A stretch of DNA of 64,000 nt, taken from contig JAUGWO010000059.1 in the NCBI GenBank assembly GCA_049724395.1, positions 124,001-188,000 on the forward strand, in the 5' to 3' direction. Under the pieces are notes generated by a model that was not told where the DNA came from, ran no database searches, and saw nothing but the letters and a program-made list of their open reading frames with translations. This document shows, in pieces, positions 36,634 to 48,692 of this stretch; the stretch's first letter is position 1; every line of letters starts with the position of its first letter. Both the position numbers and the translations under genes were made by a program. This DNA comes from Spongospora subterranea f. sp. subterranea. Its lineage: Eukaryota; Endomyxa: Phytomyxea; Phytomyxea; Plasmodiophorida.

Positions 36634-36789
36634 GTCCAGCCGGTTAGAACGTTGTTAGAAAAACCGAGATAGCGCCGCAACTCCGTCAGGTCCTGGCAAA
36701 AAATCTCGCCATTCACAAGAATAAACCATCCATTATTCATTCTTGACCTCAAGAACTCAGTACATTATAAATAATTTAATCTATTATAA

Positions 36790-37804
36790 TTATAGTTCTA
36801 ATTGCGTATACAGATCGATATCGCCTGATGATTCGTGCTTGAATAACGGGGACAACAACGTGTAATGAGTACAGTTTGGTGCTTCGTCCTCCTCGAACAG
36901 ATGGAGACGCTGGATCTGTTCGTCAAGGTCGGATGTATGGGGCAACTTCCTGAACGTGAATCGCAACGAGCCCGATACGCCGGTCTCATCGTTCACCTCA
37001 ACCTGGCACTTCAATTCACCATCACTGTCGAAATCGCCTTTTGGATACGGTATGACAGGTATAACGACCTCTTTTAGCCCACAAAAGAAATCAAAATCTC
37101 TGAACGGAAATGAGAATCGAACTGAAGCGATTATGTTGGACTGACCTGTGTAGATCATTTCCTGCGAACCTGACTGATGTTTTTTCAGCGCAAAGAGGCT
37201 CGGGAGATTGGATTACGGCGCGAGGTAATAACTGATTACTGGGCCAAGACCCGATGTCAGCCGAATCGGGGCAGATGCGCCATTGCCTTCTTCTCTTCTC
37301 CACGTCACCGGGCACTACCGGCTCGTTATCCGCCTTGATAGATGGCCGCTTTTTGGAAAATATTATCTGAGACCTTTTCATACAGGATGGCTTGGTGCAA
37401 GACTCCAACAGAACAGGATGAACTTTGCGTCGACAGCAACGACATTTTACGAACTCAACAAGAGGCCCAATTGTGTCAGGTAATGATGATAAATGTTTCG
37501 GCCACATCGAGAGAGCTATCTCAGCTTGACGTTTGTCCTTGAACACCAAAAGGCCGTCATTTCCGTCTTTCTTGTCAATCGCAAAGAACCTTAAATCAAG
37601 TGTCACTGATGCATGCTCGACACGTATCAACCTTTTCCTCGGAGTGAACGGCGTCTCGGACGATCTGCATAGAACAATTCTCGAGCTATCGACTTGAAAG
37701 CTGTGGCAATATGCGCAAACTCGCGCAGACGAGCCAACTAAACTATCACAAGCTTCAGGATTGAAAAATTCCCCACCGCATCTTATAGTAGAGGCAGCTG
37801 CCAT
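36790..37804 (-). CDS. Hypothetical protein with Cys pairs
   Basis: The ATG at 37804 starts MAAASTIRCGGEFF. The first exon contains VCAYCHSF, then VKCRCCRRKVHP and ESCTKPSCMKR, suggesting a zinc-binding fold. A 45-nt intron near 37098-37142 joins DLHR to DFDFFCGLKEVVIP. The C-terminal part is acidic and ends at 36790. I do not recognise the family. The possible role is unknown. Confidence that it is coding comes from length, splicing that preserves the frame and the ordered Cys pairs. Confidence 0.45.
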
Positions 37805-38537
37805 TGCCTAATTGCATAAGACAGCGCTGGTCCTGGTCGAATGTTCTAAAACCTGACTGGTCATCAGTATCAGTGGCGCAACTCGGAATCAAATCAGCGG
37901 TCAAGGAGAGGTGAAGACGTCAAGAAGCGCGGAGCCGGGCCGCTGACATGCGCACATTATTTTGTAAGACCGTAGAACACGTTACACAGAATCTGCCAAA
38001 TGGCGCTCGCCACTGGTAGGTAGCATGACCTCTCCTGTAATAAAGCCACATCTACCGAGCTGCTTATACCGTGTGTGCCTCGACATAACCCAGCGTCCTC
38101 CACTCAACGCGTTATCCTGTGGAATCGTCGGACACTGCAAACCTAATAAACGATGTTAACTCTGAAGCTACCGCATGATCATGCATTGACGGTTGTTTAT
38201 TTTCGGAGCATGTTGTGCGGCTTACGAAATCCTTCACTCCAGCACTCTTCGTCTCTGTTTCTGTCTTCCGCTCATCTGGCGGTCACGTGGCGCCCCTCAT
38301 GATCGGGATCTAAGTGTTCAAGTTTTACAATTTGCAGAACGCGGGCTCTGGGGGATAGCTGGCGTTCTTCAATTCGGATTTGTAAAGAGGTTCCCGAATC
38401 TAGAAATCCGAGCTAGGTTATGATATACGCGATAAATCTGGCAATTCTGTCACTTCAAACACGCTGCAGCCAGGCGATTACATTCTCTATCATCAACTGG
38501 ACGTATTTCCTACTCCGGGAGCACCCGCTTTTCGTAT
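37805..38537. other. Intergenic region, about 0.7 kb
   Basis: Nothing is recognised. It lies between divergent genes, so it probably contains promoters. The frame upstream of the HNH gene's ATG is not obviously coding. Confidence 0.35.
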
Positions 38538-39011
38538 ATGCCTCCCAGAGGTCGTGCGGAGACAATAACACGCGGGCGATCGTTCCCAGGAGAACTTCGG
38601 GAAGAGTGTTTACGGCGCGATCGCGCTTGTGTTATCAACGGAGAGTCTAACCTACGTTTGATCGAAGCTTGCAATATAATTCCGCATGCTGCTTTCGGGC
38701 ATGAATTTACATTATTTCCTGAGCGTGTTCGAGATGTGCTACAAAGCATAGGCGGTATCGACTCAATAGGCAATCTTATACTTTTGGATAAGAACCTACA
38801 CGCTGGTTTCGGGGAGCGACATATGCAGTGGGCGATTCATGTCGACGAACAAGCAAATAGAGATCTGCATCGCGTTTTCCGAACTGTTGCTACGCATGAT
38901 GGTCCCGTTGGTTTTGCCAATCAAGTCAAGTTACCGGACGACAAGCAGAGTGGACCAGACACTGCAAGGGATTTGTGGCCAGATCTAACCCTGTTGCGAT
39001 TTCGACTCTAG
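38538..39011 (+). CDS. HNH_2-type endonuclease-like protein
   Basis: The ATG at 38538 gives about 157 residues without introns. FPGELREECLRRDRACVING is the usual entry to the fungal HNH_2 family (RD.rCviTG). RLIEACNIIPHAAFG stands where the family has EAAHIIP. SIGNLILLDKNLHAGF matches the N..LLL..dlH..FD element. The first His of the motif is Asn here (codon aat), while the second and third elements are kept. This family is abundant in fungi, with unknown biological role. It may be inactive or may use the nearby His in IIPH. Confidence 0.6.
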   Translation: MPPRGRAETITRGRSFPGELREECLRRDRACVINGESNLRLIEACNIIPHAAFGHEFTLFPERVRDVLQSIGGIDSIGNLILLDKNLHAGFGERHMQWAIHVDEQANRDLHRVFRTVATHDGPVGFANQVKLPDDKQSGPDTARDLWPDLTLLRFRL

Positions 39012-39504
39012 TCGGCAATTTTCCAAAATTTCTCAGCTGCGGCTGAATTCAACGACTATTACGATGATGATGAATGTACTGCGTCTTTGGAATTTAGAGG
39101 CGATCCTGGATAAGTTAGGCGAACTAACCATCGATGTTTTGAAGTACTGTATTTCTTGTACTTTAATTTTAATGTAAAAAATTGTTTTCAACAAATGCGA
39201 TTTGCGCGTATTTGGGACACAATGGCTGCTAAGAATAGTGTTGCCCGCCTCAATTCCTTTGACAACCCCTTGATGGATTCAGAGTTTGCCAATAAGTCCT
39301 AAAACGACCGACGCGATCCATTCCACCTTCTACCAATTGCTGAAACCAAAAACTCGATGGTGTTCAGGTTAACATCTTCAACGTGTTTTCTGTTTTACTT
39401 CAGAAGAGCGTTCCGACAACGTTCTTGTTGGATGAGAGACATATGTTGGTTGGTCAATCCAATTTTAGATACCGAAATCATGTTGAGGTGTAGGGAACGA
39501 CCTC

Positions 39505-41755
39505 GTGTTCCAAGAGGCGATACCAACAATTTTTCAGAACCCCATGCCATCGCGTACAGTATGCCCCAGACACAGTGAACTGGTCAGACATGTTGCCTGC
39601 AACGCGACACTGAAAACATTTCACAGGGATGACCCTGTTGAACTACATCATTTCGGTGTGCATCCGCACCGAAGACCGCACCCAATCCGCGCCAATGTCG
39701 CCGCCCGCTTACATTTTTCTCAAATTGTTCTCACCCTCCCCAAGGCTTGTCCCAAGAGCCTCCAGATCGGCACCATCATGCGTCCTCCGATGAGTTCCAT
39801 TCATCCAGCGTACACCAATCTCAGCCGCCTGTCCCATCAGCGCCAAAAGATTTTGATAGCAAAAAGGCCCAATTCGTCGATAGGCATGCTCGCAGGCTTT
39901 CGAACGCCGTCTTGAAGTCAGTTTAATCGTCAGCACCATTATGGCAGCGGAGGACGGTCATATTGCCGTCATCACTCTTTTTCAGCGACAACGTTTACAA
40001 GAGAGGAACTGTTCACTACAAACAGACTCGATCGAAGGATTCCTTGTCGACAGAGATTGTCCTACTGCCAATCTCACAATGACAACCGGTTTCTGTCCTG
40101 CTATTGGCCGGGCCGTGCCCTTGGCCATTTCGTTGCTGATGGGGAAGACGGTGGACCATCACACAGCACATTTCGGGGAGTTATTTCGATGTATGCAGAT
40201 GCCGACCGATTTGAAACAGTGGAACGACGCCTTTCCTGGCAGTACTTGTGACTTTTCGGACGCTGAGCGTGCAGGATTCGAGCGCGCTCTCCGAAAGCAC
40301 TGCAACGTCCCTCCTGAGCAAGACATCAAATTGGAGCTGTTCTACCGGTGCTGCTCTGTACGTTTCAAGAAAACTCTGACCCGAGGAAGACGGAACGGCG
40401 CCATCGTCGAACCCGAAAATGAGCATTCGTTTTATCAATCTGCGTGCGCGCTACTTACAATCGATGATCCCGACGAATTCAGCACCCGCGTCGAATCTCT
40501 GGTATTTTAATTCCTTCAGCTAAAAAAATGGATCCACTGGCACATCGCTCGTGGAGAGTTTATTCTCCCTTCAATGGCAAAAGCCTGCAACAATCCATTC
40601 ATCTGTGATGACATCACCAATGCACAGGAATGTATTGGTGGCGACTTTCAATCCAGTGCTCCAAAAGCTACGCCGTCCATCGCTGAGGGTCTGGATCACT
40701 CCTACAGATACGTGAAACAGGTCGAATTGGATTATTTCATGGCCTTGCAGGGGATGCCACTCCGGTATGCTCGGCCTGTGTCGAGGAAGACAATGTTTGT
40801 CAATGATAATCGCCCTCCAAATACAACTGATCAGCTGGTCATGTGCACAAAGCGTGTCGGCCGACCCAAAGGGGGCACGGCTCTTGCAGCCGGGCATCGC
40901 TTCCGACATGGATGCCAAAACATTCGGGATTTTCTGTATCAAGGATTCAAGGCCATTAACACATGCGCTATGGATACTGGCCTAATGGCTATTCTAGTTC
41001 TTTATAAATACGGCGGGCTGTCAGAGGTTGCCGACATCAATCCCTTTGTATAAGTTAAGGTGTTATTAGAGGCGAAGGAGTATGACCGGGCTCGTTTCAT
41101 CTGGTGCACAACCGTCCTTGGAACACCAGAAACTGGCGAGCACGACCTGTATGGCTCAGTAGAAAGCAATCTCTGTGATGGATGTCCTGCTTTATTCAGT
41201 TTCAAGACGTCCTTCGAATCGCAATGTGGATCGGATTTCTGCCCGACTTCTCATGCCGTATCGTCGGGTTCCCGACAGCCTGAAAGCGGTGGCGTTGGAA
41301 ACTCTTCACTCAAGTACATCCACCCGCATACTGCAAGCGGTTTACGCAGGAGGCTCTGGAAGTTTTCTTCAGCGAGCACAACGCGCCATGTGGAATGATA
41401 GCCACAGAAGAGCACGTAGCCGACAAACCCATGGATCACAGCCCTTTCTCAGCGAAGACTTCACCGTATTCGAGGAGGAATTTTGCTGCGCGGGGACCCG
41501 AAGTTATCTTTCCCTAAACATCATTCGTATCCAGTACTGCTAGACGTCGCGTGTCCTGTCGGCGATAATGAGTCTTCACAGATGATCCAGAAGCCAGTTA
41601 GAAACATCCTTGTCAAGGATAAGGAGTCGTACGTCCCGGCCGCTTTGATCCATTGTATCAACCACGAAACCCACATCTTAGGCCACACGTTCGTGATCGG
41701 CCGACACTTATATTACGACGGGGGGTTGAGAAGTTTTTTTACGGAGGACAAATAA
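39505..41755 (+). mobile_element. MULE-like DNA transposon with Cys-peptidase-like tail, decayed
   Basis: Four or five consecutive frames together look like one long transposon protein. The middle part resembles MULE-type transposases: TDSIEGFLVDRDCPTANLT, RAVPLAISLLMGKTVDHH and HFGELFRCM. The C-terminal part resembles the ULP/USP-like peptidase tail of some fungal MULEs: INTCAMDTGLMAILVLYKYG (Cys box), then GHTFVIGRHLYYDGG (His box with YDG). The frames change at about 39920, 40515, 41055 and 41480, and not all changes fit introns, so the copy is probably broken. Terminal inverted repeats were not identified. The ATG at 39941 opens the transposase-like part. Confidence 0.6.
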
Positions 41756-41826
41756 ATCAAGTTCCGCTACTCGCAAATTTTGCTCTGCAACTTGTTTTTT
41801 CCCAATCTGCTCAACAAAAAGTATAA

Positions 41827-41897
41827 ACCCGTGGCGTGACTTGAACACGCAGCCTTCTCCTTAGGAGGGAGACACGCTGCCATTGCGCCACACGAGC
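41827..41897 (-). tRNA. tRNA-Arg (anticodon CCT)
   Basis: A full cloverleaf can be folded by hand. The acceptor GCTCGTG pairs with CACGGGT (two G-U pairs). D stem GCGC/GCGT has loop AATGGCA. Anticodon stem TCTCC/GGAGA has loop CTCCTAA, anticodon CCT. The variable loop is AGGCT. T stem GCGTG/CACGC has loop TTCAAGT. The length is 71 nt with no intron. It decodes AGG. Confidence 0.95.
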
Positions 41898-42062
41898 TCT
41901 TACTAGCGGACAAAAATGGAATTGGAATATAAGATAAACAACGTGGCCTTGAGGAATTCTGTTTGGACTCACGGGGCATCATTCGGACCTGGAAACCGGG
42001 AATCGTCCAGCAACTTGGAAAAATCTTATTTTTTCGTTGCTGCCGAAGTTGCAGTTCTAGGT

Positions 42063-43100
42063 ATGATGTGGGTTCGCTCTCTGTCGGATAGATTATCATC
42101 GGTTTCAACAATCTCTGTATCGTCAGCTTGTTATTTCATATCGTCAACACGATTCACGTCAACGTGTGCTCCATCCGTCGTCAAATCCGAAAGGGTTGCC
42201 AAATATGTCGCCCGTTGCGGCTTCGCAAGTCGAAGGTGAACTCTATTTTCTGTCGTGCAAGATATAGGCTCCTATTCAACACCATCATCGACAGGGAAGC
42301 GGAGAAGTTCATAGAAGAAGGGCGGGTTCACGTCAATGGATTATTGATATCTCGATGTGGTGACCGCATCGAACCCGGTTCGATTGTGACCTTAGACGGA
42401 TCAGCCTTAATTCAGCCCCTTCGCCGAGCTCGAATATTTCTTTACCATAAGCCATGTTCTGAAATAGTCAGCACCGTGTCGCCGCGTAAAGATCTTCCCA
42501 CCGTATTTGAAACGATTGCGAAGTCCCGTGATAACAAGCACCTTCATCTACCGAGGCTCATTGCCGTTGGACGGTTCATCGTCATCATCCGACAGGTTTC
42601 AACAAAAAACTCAACCAGTGTATGATTAGGTTAGACGTTGCTAGCGAAGGATTACTTATTCTCAGCTCGTCACCCTCGTTGGCGTCTCTTCTCGAAACAC
42701 CCTAAAAACAAGTTCTCTCGTATATACTTAGCCCGCGTATTTGGAGAGGTCGGCTCTATCGTCATCGTTTAGATTTTGTTTTCCAATAAGGCGCTCATCG
42801 TTCATGGATTAGATCGATCACGAGAAGTTAGCGGAATTAGCGAAAGGTGTGACCATTGATGGCGTATCCTATGGTCGAATATATGTCACCGTTCGCCGAG
42901 AACGTCGCCGTAATTCCTGGCTAGAAATTCGGCTTGACGAAGGAAAGAACCGTGAAGTACGAAAGGTCCTGCAATGGGCGGGAATGGCAGTCAATCGCCT
43001 AATCCGAACTAGATTTGGCCCATTCCGTTTGGACAATCTTCCTGTTGGTTCATTACGTGAGATCCCTTTGCCTAAGGATCTATCGCGAAAAATCACTTGA
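42063..43100 (+). CDS. RsuA/RluB-family pseudouridine synthase, probably mitochondrial
   Basis: The ATG at 42063 or 42066 starts a Ser/Arg-rich, acid-poor leader suggesting mitochondrial import. The S4 RNA-binding domain SERVAKYVARCGFASRR continues across intron 42236-42294 into EAEKFIEEGRVHVNG. After intron 42574-42629 comes the catalytic GRLDVASEGLLIL, with Asp in RLD. Then follow SRIYLARVFGE, intron 42749-42812, and IDHEKLAELAKGV, NREVRKVLQWAG and LIRTRFGPFRL. A single extra base near 42695-42697 (ctcgaaacaccct) breaks the frame: LLE must continue as HPKNKFSRIY in the next frame. This is either an assembly error or a recent inactivation. The enzyme would modify organellar rRNA. The tRNA-Arg lies 166 nt upstream on the other strand. 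Confidence 0.8.
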
Positions 43101-43250
43101 TTCCTCCCAATATTGAATACAGCTAGCCAATTTTATTGTTCTATGCGTTTATTAGGCATTATACTGAACTAATGAATATAACATGGATAGTTCAGCGAGA
43201 TGGGATTGAAGTGGCGCAATCTGTCCACAAGCCTGAGAGAAATCGCCATG

Positions 43251-43720
43251 TCAGAATAACAGATGGGGACAGGGAATATGTCTGACATGATTAAGCTGTC
43301 TGATCTGCTCCTCGTCTTGTTCATGTGCAACAACGGCTGCCAATAACGAGCTCCGTAAATTATTGATCAGCAGTTGCTGTTCCTGGATCATGCGCTCTTT
43401 CCGTAATAGCTCGGATTTTAGTTTAGCGATTTCGGAATCAGCCTCAGGTTTCACGAGCTTTGCCAAGTTATCAGGCTGAAAGATATCAGAGGTTCTGATT
43501 CCCGAGATGAGAATCGATTACCTTGTCTAGTTGTGCGGTTGCTGTATTCTGATCTAGACGGGATAGGGCAGGGCGTGCCATGTCGTCTGGTCGGTTCCGA
43601 ATCAGGTAAAGACGTGTGTGTGTTTTATCCCCAGCCCGCTCCTTGATCTGGGGGTATATGATAGTCAACCCGACTGGGATATCACTGGTATCCTAGTGTG
43701 ATCAGGGCCCTCGACCACCT
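43251..43720 (-). CDS. Small coiled-coil protein (start uncertain)
   Basis: Two exons are visible. The first has KERAGDKTHTRLYLIRNRPD and ends ATAQLDK. An intron of about 50 nt with a consensus acceptor joins it to PDNLAKLVKPEADSEIAKLK and a heptad-rich tail, LLRKERMIQEQQLLINNLRS. The C-terminus is at 43251. No in-frame ATG suits the first exon, so there is probably a further upstream exon beyond 43700. The family is not recognised. Confidence 0.45.
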
Positions 43721-44134
43721 CTCTACCGACTCGCGCCTCTGTCTTCTCCTAGGAACTCTTCCTTGGTTGGGTCGTCTCCCGTTACTCCCTGCTTCCTCCT
43801 ACCTCTCCTCTCTTATCCACTCCACCTCAACTATCCACCGCTACAGGGTCAATCTCCCCACATACCCCATACAAATTTGGCGCCATGCCGCAGGCCGGTA
43901 TCTGACTGGGCCGATTAACTGCAAAAACTCAACTGGAAATATATCATGAAAGAGCACTGGGTGGGGTTTGGGCTAGGAGTTGCAGAGTGTCGTTTGTACC
44001 GGCACGATTAGTTTTCCAGCGCGTCAGAAATCGTACGCCATAACGTCCCCGGCGGCGGCGGGTTTTCCAACCACGTATTCGACCTCTGGCCTATTTATGT
44101 CCGACTCTGGCTGACAATAATAATTTATTGAGGG

Positions 44135-45012
44135 TTTCCCGCCCTCGCTGCTCGTGGAGGTCTGGCAACATCTTGAATCGTTCTCTCGGGACCAACAACA
44201 GCCACATTAGGGAATGATTCACGATGCTCTACTACGAATTTGTTCTCGATCTTGGTGAACTGGAGGTCGACGAACTTCAGATTCACCATCGTACTGAGAT
44301 CGATGAGAATATCATTGGTAAAATGCTCGTTATGGTCCTACACAGAACTAAACATTTAATCACGGTCATCACTGATCCATTCACATACAATCCATAACCG
44401 ACGAATATTGCGACCGAACTGTGCAATCGCTTGAATGGACTTATCAGTTATATCGAATAATGATCCGATGTTGAGCTCCTCCAAATTCGGGAACGACCTT
44501 GCAATAAATCGTATGGATTGATCGGTGAGCTTATGGCAGTAAAATAAATGCATGCTTCGTACAATACCCTATCAAATAAACATCAGGACGACGATGAGAC
44601 CGGTTTCCGAGGGCGTTGATGGGTGAACCTTATTGGGTATCGCTTCGAGAAGAGGCATTAGTTTGGCATCAGTAAGATGATGGCAATATGAGAAGTTATA
44701 TTTGGGGACATTGTTGAATCGAGTGAGAATGGACACAACAGGGCTATGGTCGATATTTCCCAATAAATACCAGAGCTGGCTGAAATCCGAACAGGAGAAC
44801 GGGATCATGCTCTCATCAAGGCATAAACTAGCCCATTGCTTGCAGACCTATTCAGTCGGCACGTGTCAGCAGATTTGGCCGAAAAAGGAACGAGAATGCC
44901 CTAAATCAACCTTTGACACGGCCAGATACTCAAATATGGTGAGGTAAGAGAATACGGTGCCCATCATGGCCGGGGAAAGCAATTCGCCATGGAACACCTC
45001 GTTATCCTCCAT
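44135..45012 (-). CDS. F-box / leucine-rich-repeat protein
   Basis: The ATG at 45012 gives MEDNEVFHGELLSPAMMGTV followed by FSYLTIFEYLAVSKV. After an intron comes VCKQWASLCLDESMIPF, so the F-box is complete. AMN1/FBXL-type LRRs follow: CHHLTDAKLMPLLEAIPN, then CHKLTDQSIRFIARSFPNLE and DITDKSIQAIAQF. A last intron of about 62 nt with a consensus GTATGT donor joins RRLWI to DHNEHFTNDILIDLS and a basic tail ending at 44135. It would be a substrate receptor of an SCF (Skp1-Cullin-F-box) ubiquitin ligase. The substrate is unknown. Confidence 0.7.
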
Positions 45013-45441
45013 GGCGGCCCCTGGATCAGGGGGAGGCGATCGAGGGATCACACGACAGAGATGTGCGCCAGATTACCCAGGTTGATGTATTTGGTTGCCT
45101 GGGCCGGCCACCGACTCAATAATAGCCACGAGACTACACCAGCACCTGCCGCCTGATCCCGTGGCCAAAAGGGGGAAAACCGCCCCAGATGGCGCAGCCA
45201 CATGACCCGGATCGCATTCACCGGAACGCAGGATACAATTTACCCTGAACAACAAACGCCAATCCGATCTCGAACGATGATGAACAACCCGAGCATCGCG
45301 GAGAGTCAACAGAAAAAACCAGTCAACGGATCGTAATATATATAGTGTATTTCGGGGGATATTGAAGGAAATAAGGGAATCTGATTTAAACACGGAATGC
45401 ATAGGCGGGGGGCGGGCATATATCTATATATATATATCGCT

Positions 45442-47796
45442 TCATAGAATACCATTCGTTATCCTCTGATACGTGTCGTACTGGACCGATCTCCAGTTGT
45501 TGATGCTCTGACTGACCAAGCTGTACACGAACTCGACCACGATCTGCTCGGAGTCGGTGGCGTGAAATCGCTCTCGCAGGTCGACCAGGGCCTGCCTGCC
45601 GCCGTAGAAGCAATCATGTGGTGGACCCATGAACAGAATCTCGGCCAGAGCACATAGTCGATCGCAGTGATTCCGCAGCTCCAGGAACCCTCGGATCATC
45701 AGCAGGCGAAAATAGTGAAAAGCTTCACTGTCTTCGCCCTCCATCACTTCCACGAACTCGGCCGTCAGTTTGAACGGCGCCCTTTCAAAATTAATGTTGC
45801 CGCCTGGACTGTTCGAGAGCATGAATCCAAAGTCGATATGAACAATTAGACCTTCATTGGTTAAGAGAATATTGCCATTATGTCTGTCCTTAATCTGTAA
45901 TAGATACGAGACCAGGGAGTACGCAGCCATACTTTCCACGAAATTCTTTTGCGCCGCTGCGAATTCCGGCGATCCACGAGGGCCGAAATGATTCTCAAAG
46001 AACCACAGAAGTGACTGAAATCCGGGAATGCTCTTCTTGAGCGCGTCAATGGATTTCGAATCCGGTACGCATTCGATGAGCCCGGATGTGGGAGAGCAGA
46101 CCAATATATCAAGAGGGCGAAGTCGCAATGGAAGGAGCGCCGCTTTGAAAAGCTCATCGATGTACGTGATCATCTGCATAGCTAGGTGCTCTTGTCGGCA
46201 ATCATCGCCGCTCTTGAATATCATCAGCAGAACATCCCAATCCTGGAGCCGCCCGAACGGCGACGACGCACGAATCCTCGCCTTGCGATCCGCCAGCAAC
46301 TCCCCGAACGGGTACCCGATATTGGACGCTTTCGATGACAACGACGACAACGGAGACGAAGGAACCGAACGCGTCTCGTGCTGCTCCATAAGGTGTAGAA
46401 GATGACGGCGACACGATTCATGATCGACGAAGTAGTCATTGTGGACCTCGCCACTGCAGTTCCGTCGTGTGTACATGATCTCAATCGGCATCAAAAACGG
46501 GACCTTTTCTCTTGAGCTAAGCGGGGACACTTCATGTGACAAAATCCTCAGAATGACGTAGTGTCGATCGCGCGCTTGACCTGTAGGCAGATACAATCCA
46601 CGACAGACGCGCTCGTTCAGGACCGTTAGTAGTCGTTGAAGCTGCAATTTCCGATGGGATCCTTCATATCGTAGGAGATCGCTTGAGATTTCCTCCAATG
46701 CGGCAATCAAATGCAATTCGGCTGTAAAAAACTCGCTCATTTGCTGTTTGGCAAGAAATACATCGAAATCCCGAATTGTTGCCGACGTCGATGACGACAG
46801 TCCGACCTGATTGAGAAAGAGGATAAATATGGTCACAAAGAGCAGGGTAAGAAACGATGAATTGACAACTAACATGGCTATGGCGATGCTGATACATATT
46901 CGGGCTATGCGGTATACCATTTTCCCAGAACTTCCCGGATCGTTTGCTCGACCTGAGCTCATCGTGTGCGGAAGGCGAATGGACCTGGGCGGAATGGCCC
47001 TCTGACGTCATGAACGAGTCCTGAGAATGAGATCGCTTTAGCAGTAGGCCGGAGAGAATAGCGGATCGCCCATCATCATCTGAACGGCTGTGTCCAGAAC
47101 AGGCATTATTCAACCTCATATCTAGAGCCGCTAAGCGATTCAACAAGGACACGTTCCTAGCTAATAGCTTATCCAGTCTGATTGATATAGATGGCGATAG
47201 AGCAGGTGCAACGTCATTTGCGCTCTTGGGCCCCTTGCCTAAAAACTTTGGTTGACAGCTATTGATAACAACAGTCTCGCACGTAGTGGCGAGCGTTGTG
47301 CAACGCGAGCGCTGCTCAATCGCGGTGCAGTATGGAGCCATGGCATGCAGTAGCCAGAACATCTTCATGGCGCAATGTAAGGATTTAGAGCATTTAATCA
47401 ACATAAACTGTTCCAGGGATTGACGATCTTCTTCGGGCCACGCCACCAGGAAACAGCTGAAATGAAGTGAATTTAAAATAAATGGGAACCTCTGTCGTAC
47501 CATAACTGAGGCAGAAAAAAGTCAAACTGGTCTGATTGGAGATCATACATTTGGTTGATGAGGTAGTCTCTAACACCGCCATGACTAGAAAGAGACTGGT
47601 CAATATCAAAACAATATAAGGATATTCTATCACCGTAAGGAAAGAGCGATATACAGGGTGAAAATGACCGGTACCTGGTAGATAATAAATGCTGTATGAT
47701 CATCCATGCATCAACACCATCATTCTTGAACTTCTCCAGTAGACTACTTCCGTTGTAACTAGCTTGTCGCAGGATTAATGGCTCAATCGGATCCAT
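45442..47796 (-). CDS. PIK1: Phosphatidylinositol 4-kinase beta (Pik1 type)
   Basis: This kinase makes PI4P at the Golgi. The ATG at 47796 (MDPIEPLILRQASY) starts a PIK accessory helical domain (DQFDFFLPQLWYD). A low-complexity Ser-rich linker follows. Then come the kinase N-lobe (KVPFLMPIEIMYTRR) and HLAMQMITYIDELF, LRPLDILVCSPTSGLIECVP and VSYLLQIKDRHNGNILL (catalytic loop). Next are GLIVHIDFGFMLS (DFG) and GGNINFERAPFKLTAEFVEVM. The C-terminus ends at 45442 after YDTYQRITNG. The catalytic residues are intact. One or two introns lie around 46780-46950 and 47470; the exact splice there is uncertain. The Golgi link fits the neighbouring traffic genes YKT6 and p24, though these are not clustered functionally. 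Confidence 0.88.
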
Positions 47797-48692
47797 ACTG
47801 GACGGAAGAACTGCTATCGGCTCCTCTAGAGTGACCACCTGATGTCAGGGGCTGATCTTAATACAGCATGAGGTAAATAACAGGACGACATGAATTACAT
47901 TGTGATGAAAATAACGATGCTAATGAATATTCACGAGATCGAATCCAAAACCCAGTTTGGCAGGCGGATGCGAGCGCGTAGCGCCACGAGACCGGCAGCG
48001 GCAAGGGGGGCCAAGGGGCAGCCCAACTCAACGCATGTGTAACGACTAACGAATCAGTCGGAATATACATTCCAGTGAGAGATAGCCAGTTATGAGGTTG
48101 GCCACGCGATCTGGTGGTCAGACTAGGTAGCGGGATCTGGGCTGAATACGGGCAATACACCTGTGGATTTTCGGCTGACACCAACCAGAATGGGCAGTTT
48201 TCACTTAAGGATGCCCAGATTGCCAAGCTTGCCACAAATCTCTTGGAGTATTAATTCCTAATTTCGGAGAGTTAATGGGAGGCAGGCCCCCGGTTTACTG
48301 TTTTTTTTTTCTGGATTCGGTTCAAGTGATCGCAACCAATAGGTACTGAAATTATGACACGAGTATATGCTAGGGATTGTTTTTCGTTTTCTCTCTAATC
48401 GACGATTCTTATATGGCTTCAACATAGAATGCCGTAAAATGAACTTGATCGGTGTTATAATTGAAGATGAACATGTCTCAAATTGTTTTGGATTCCTGTT
48501 CTTCTAAGAGGACCTGTTGAAATATATTACTTTATAGATTGTGATGATCGAATCAGCAGATAATTAAGATTTCGCAATAACGGAGAATTGTGGGTCCATC
48601 CTTCTACTGGCGTCAAGTAATTTCCCAATCGGGCCATCTCGTTAAAACAGCTTTTCGGGCAAGATTACGACCTTTATATATTGAATCGGTGT
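47797..48692. other. Intergenic region, about 0.9 kb
   Basis: No gene is recognised, although one 125-codon frame is open on the minus strand. A T10 run lies at 48301-48310. It leads into the foldback locus. Confidence 0.4.
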
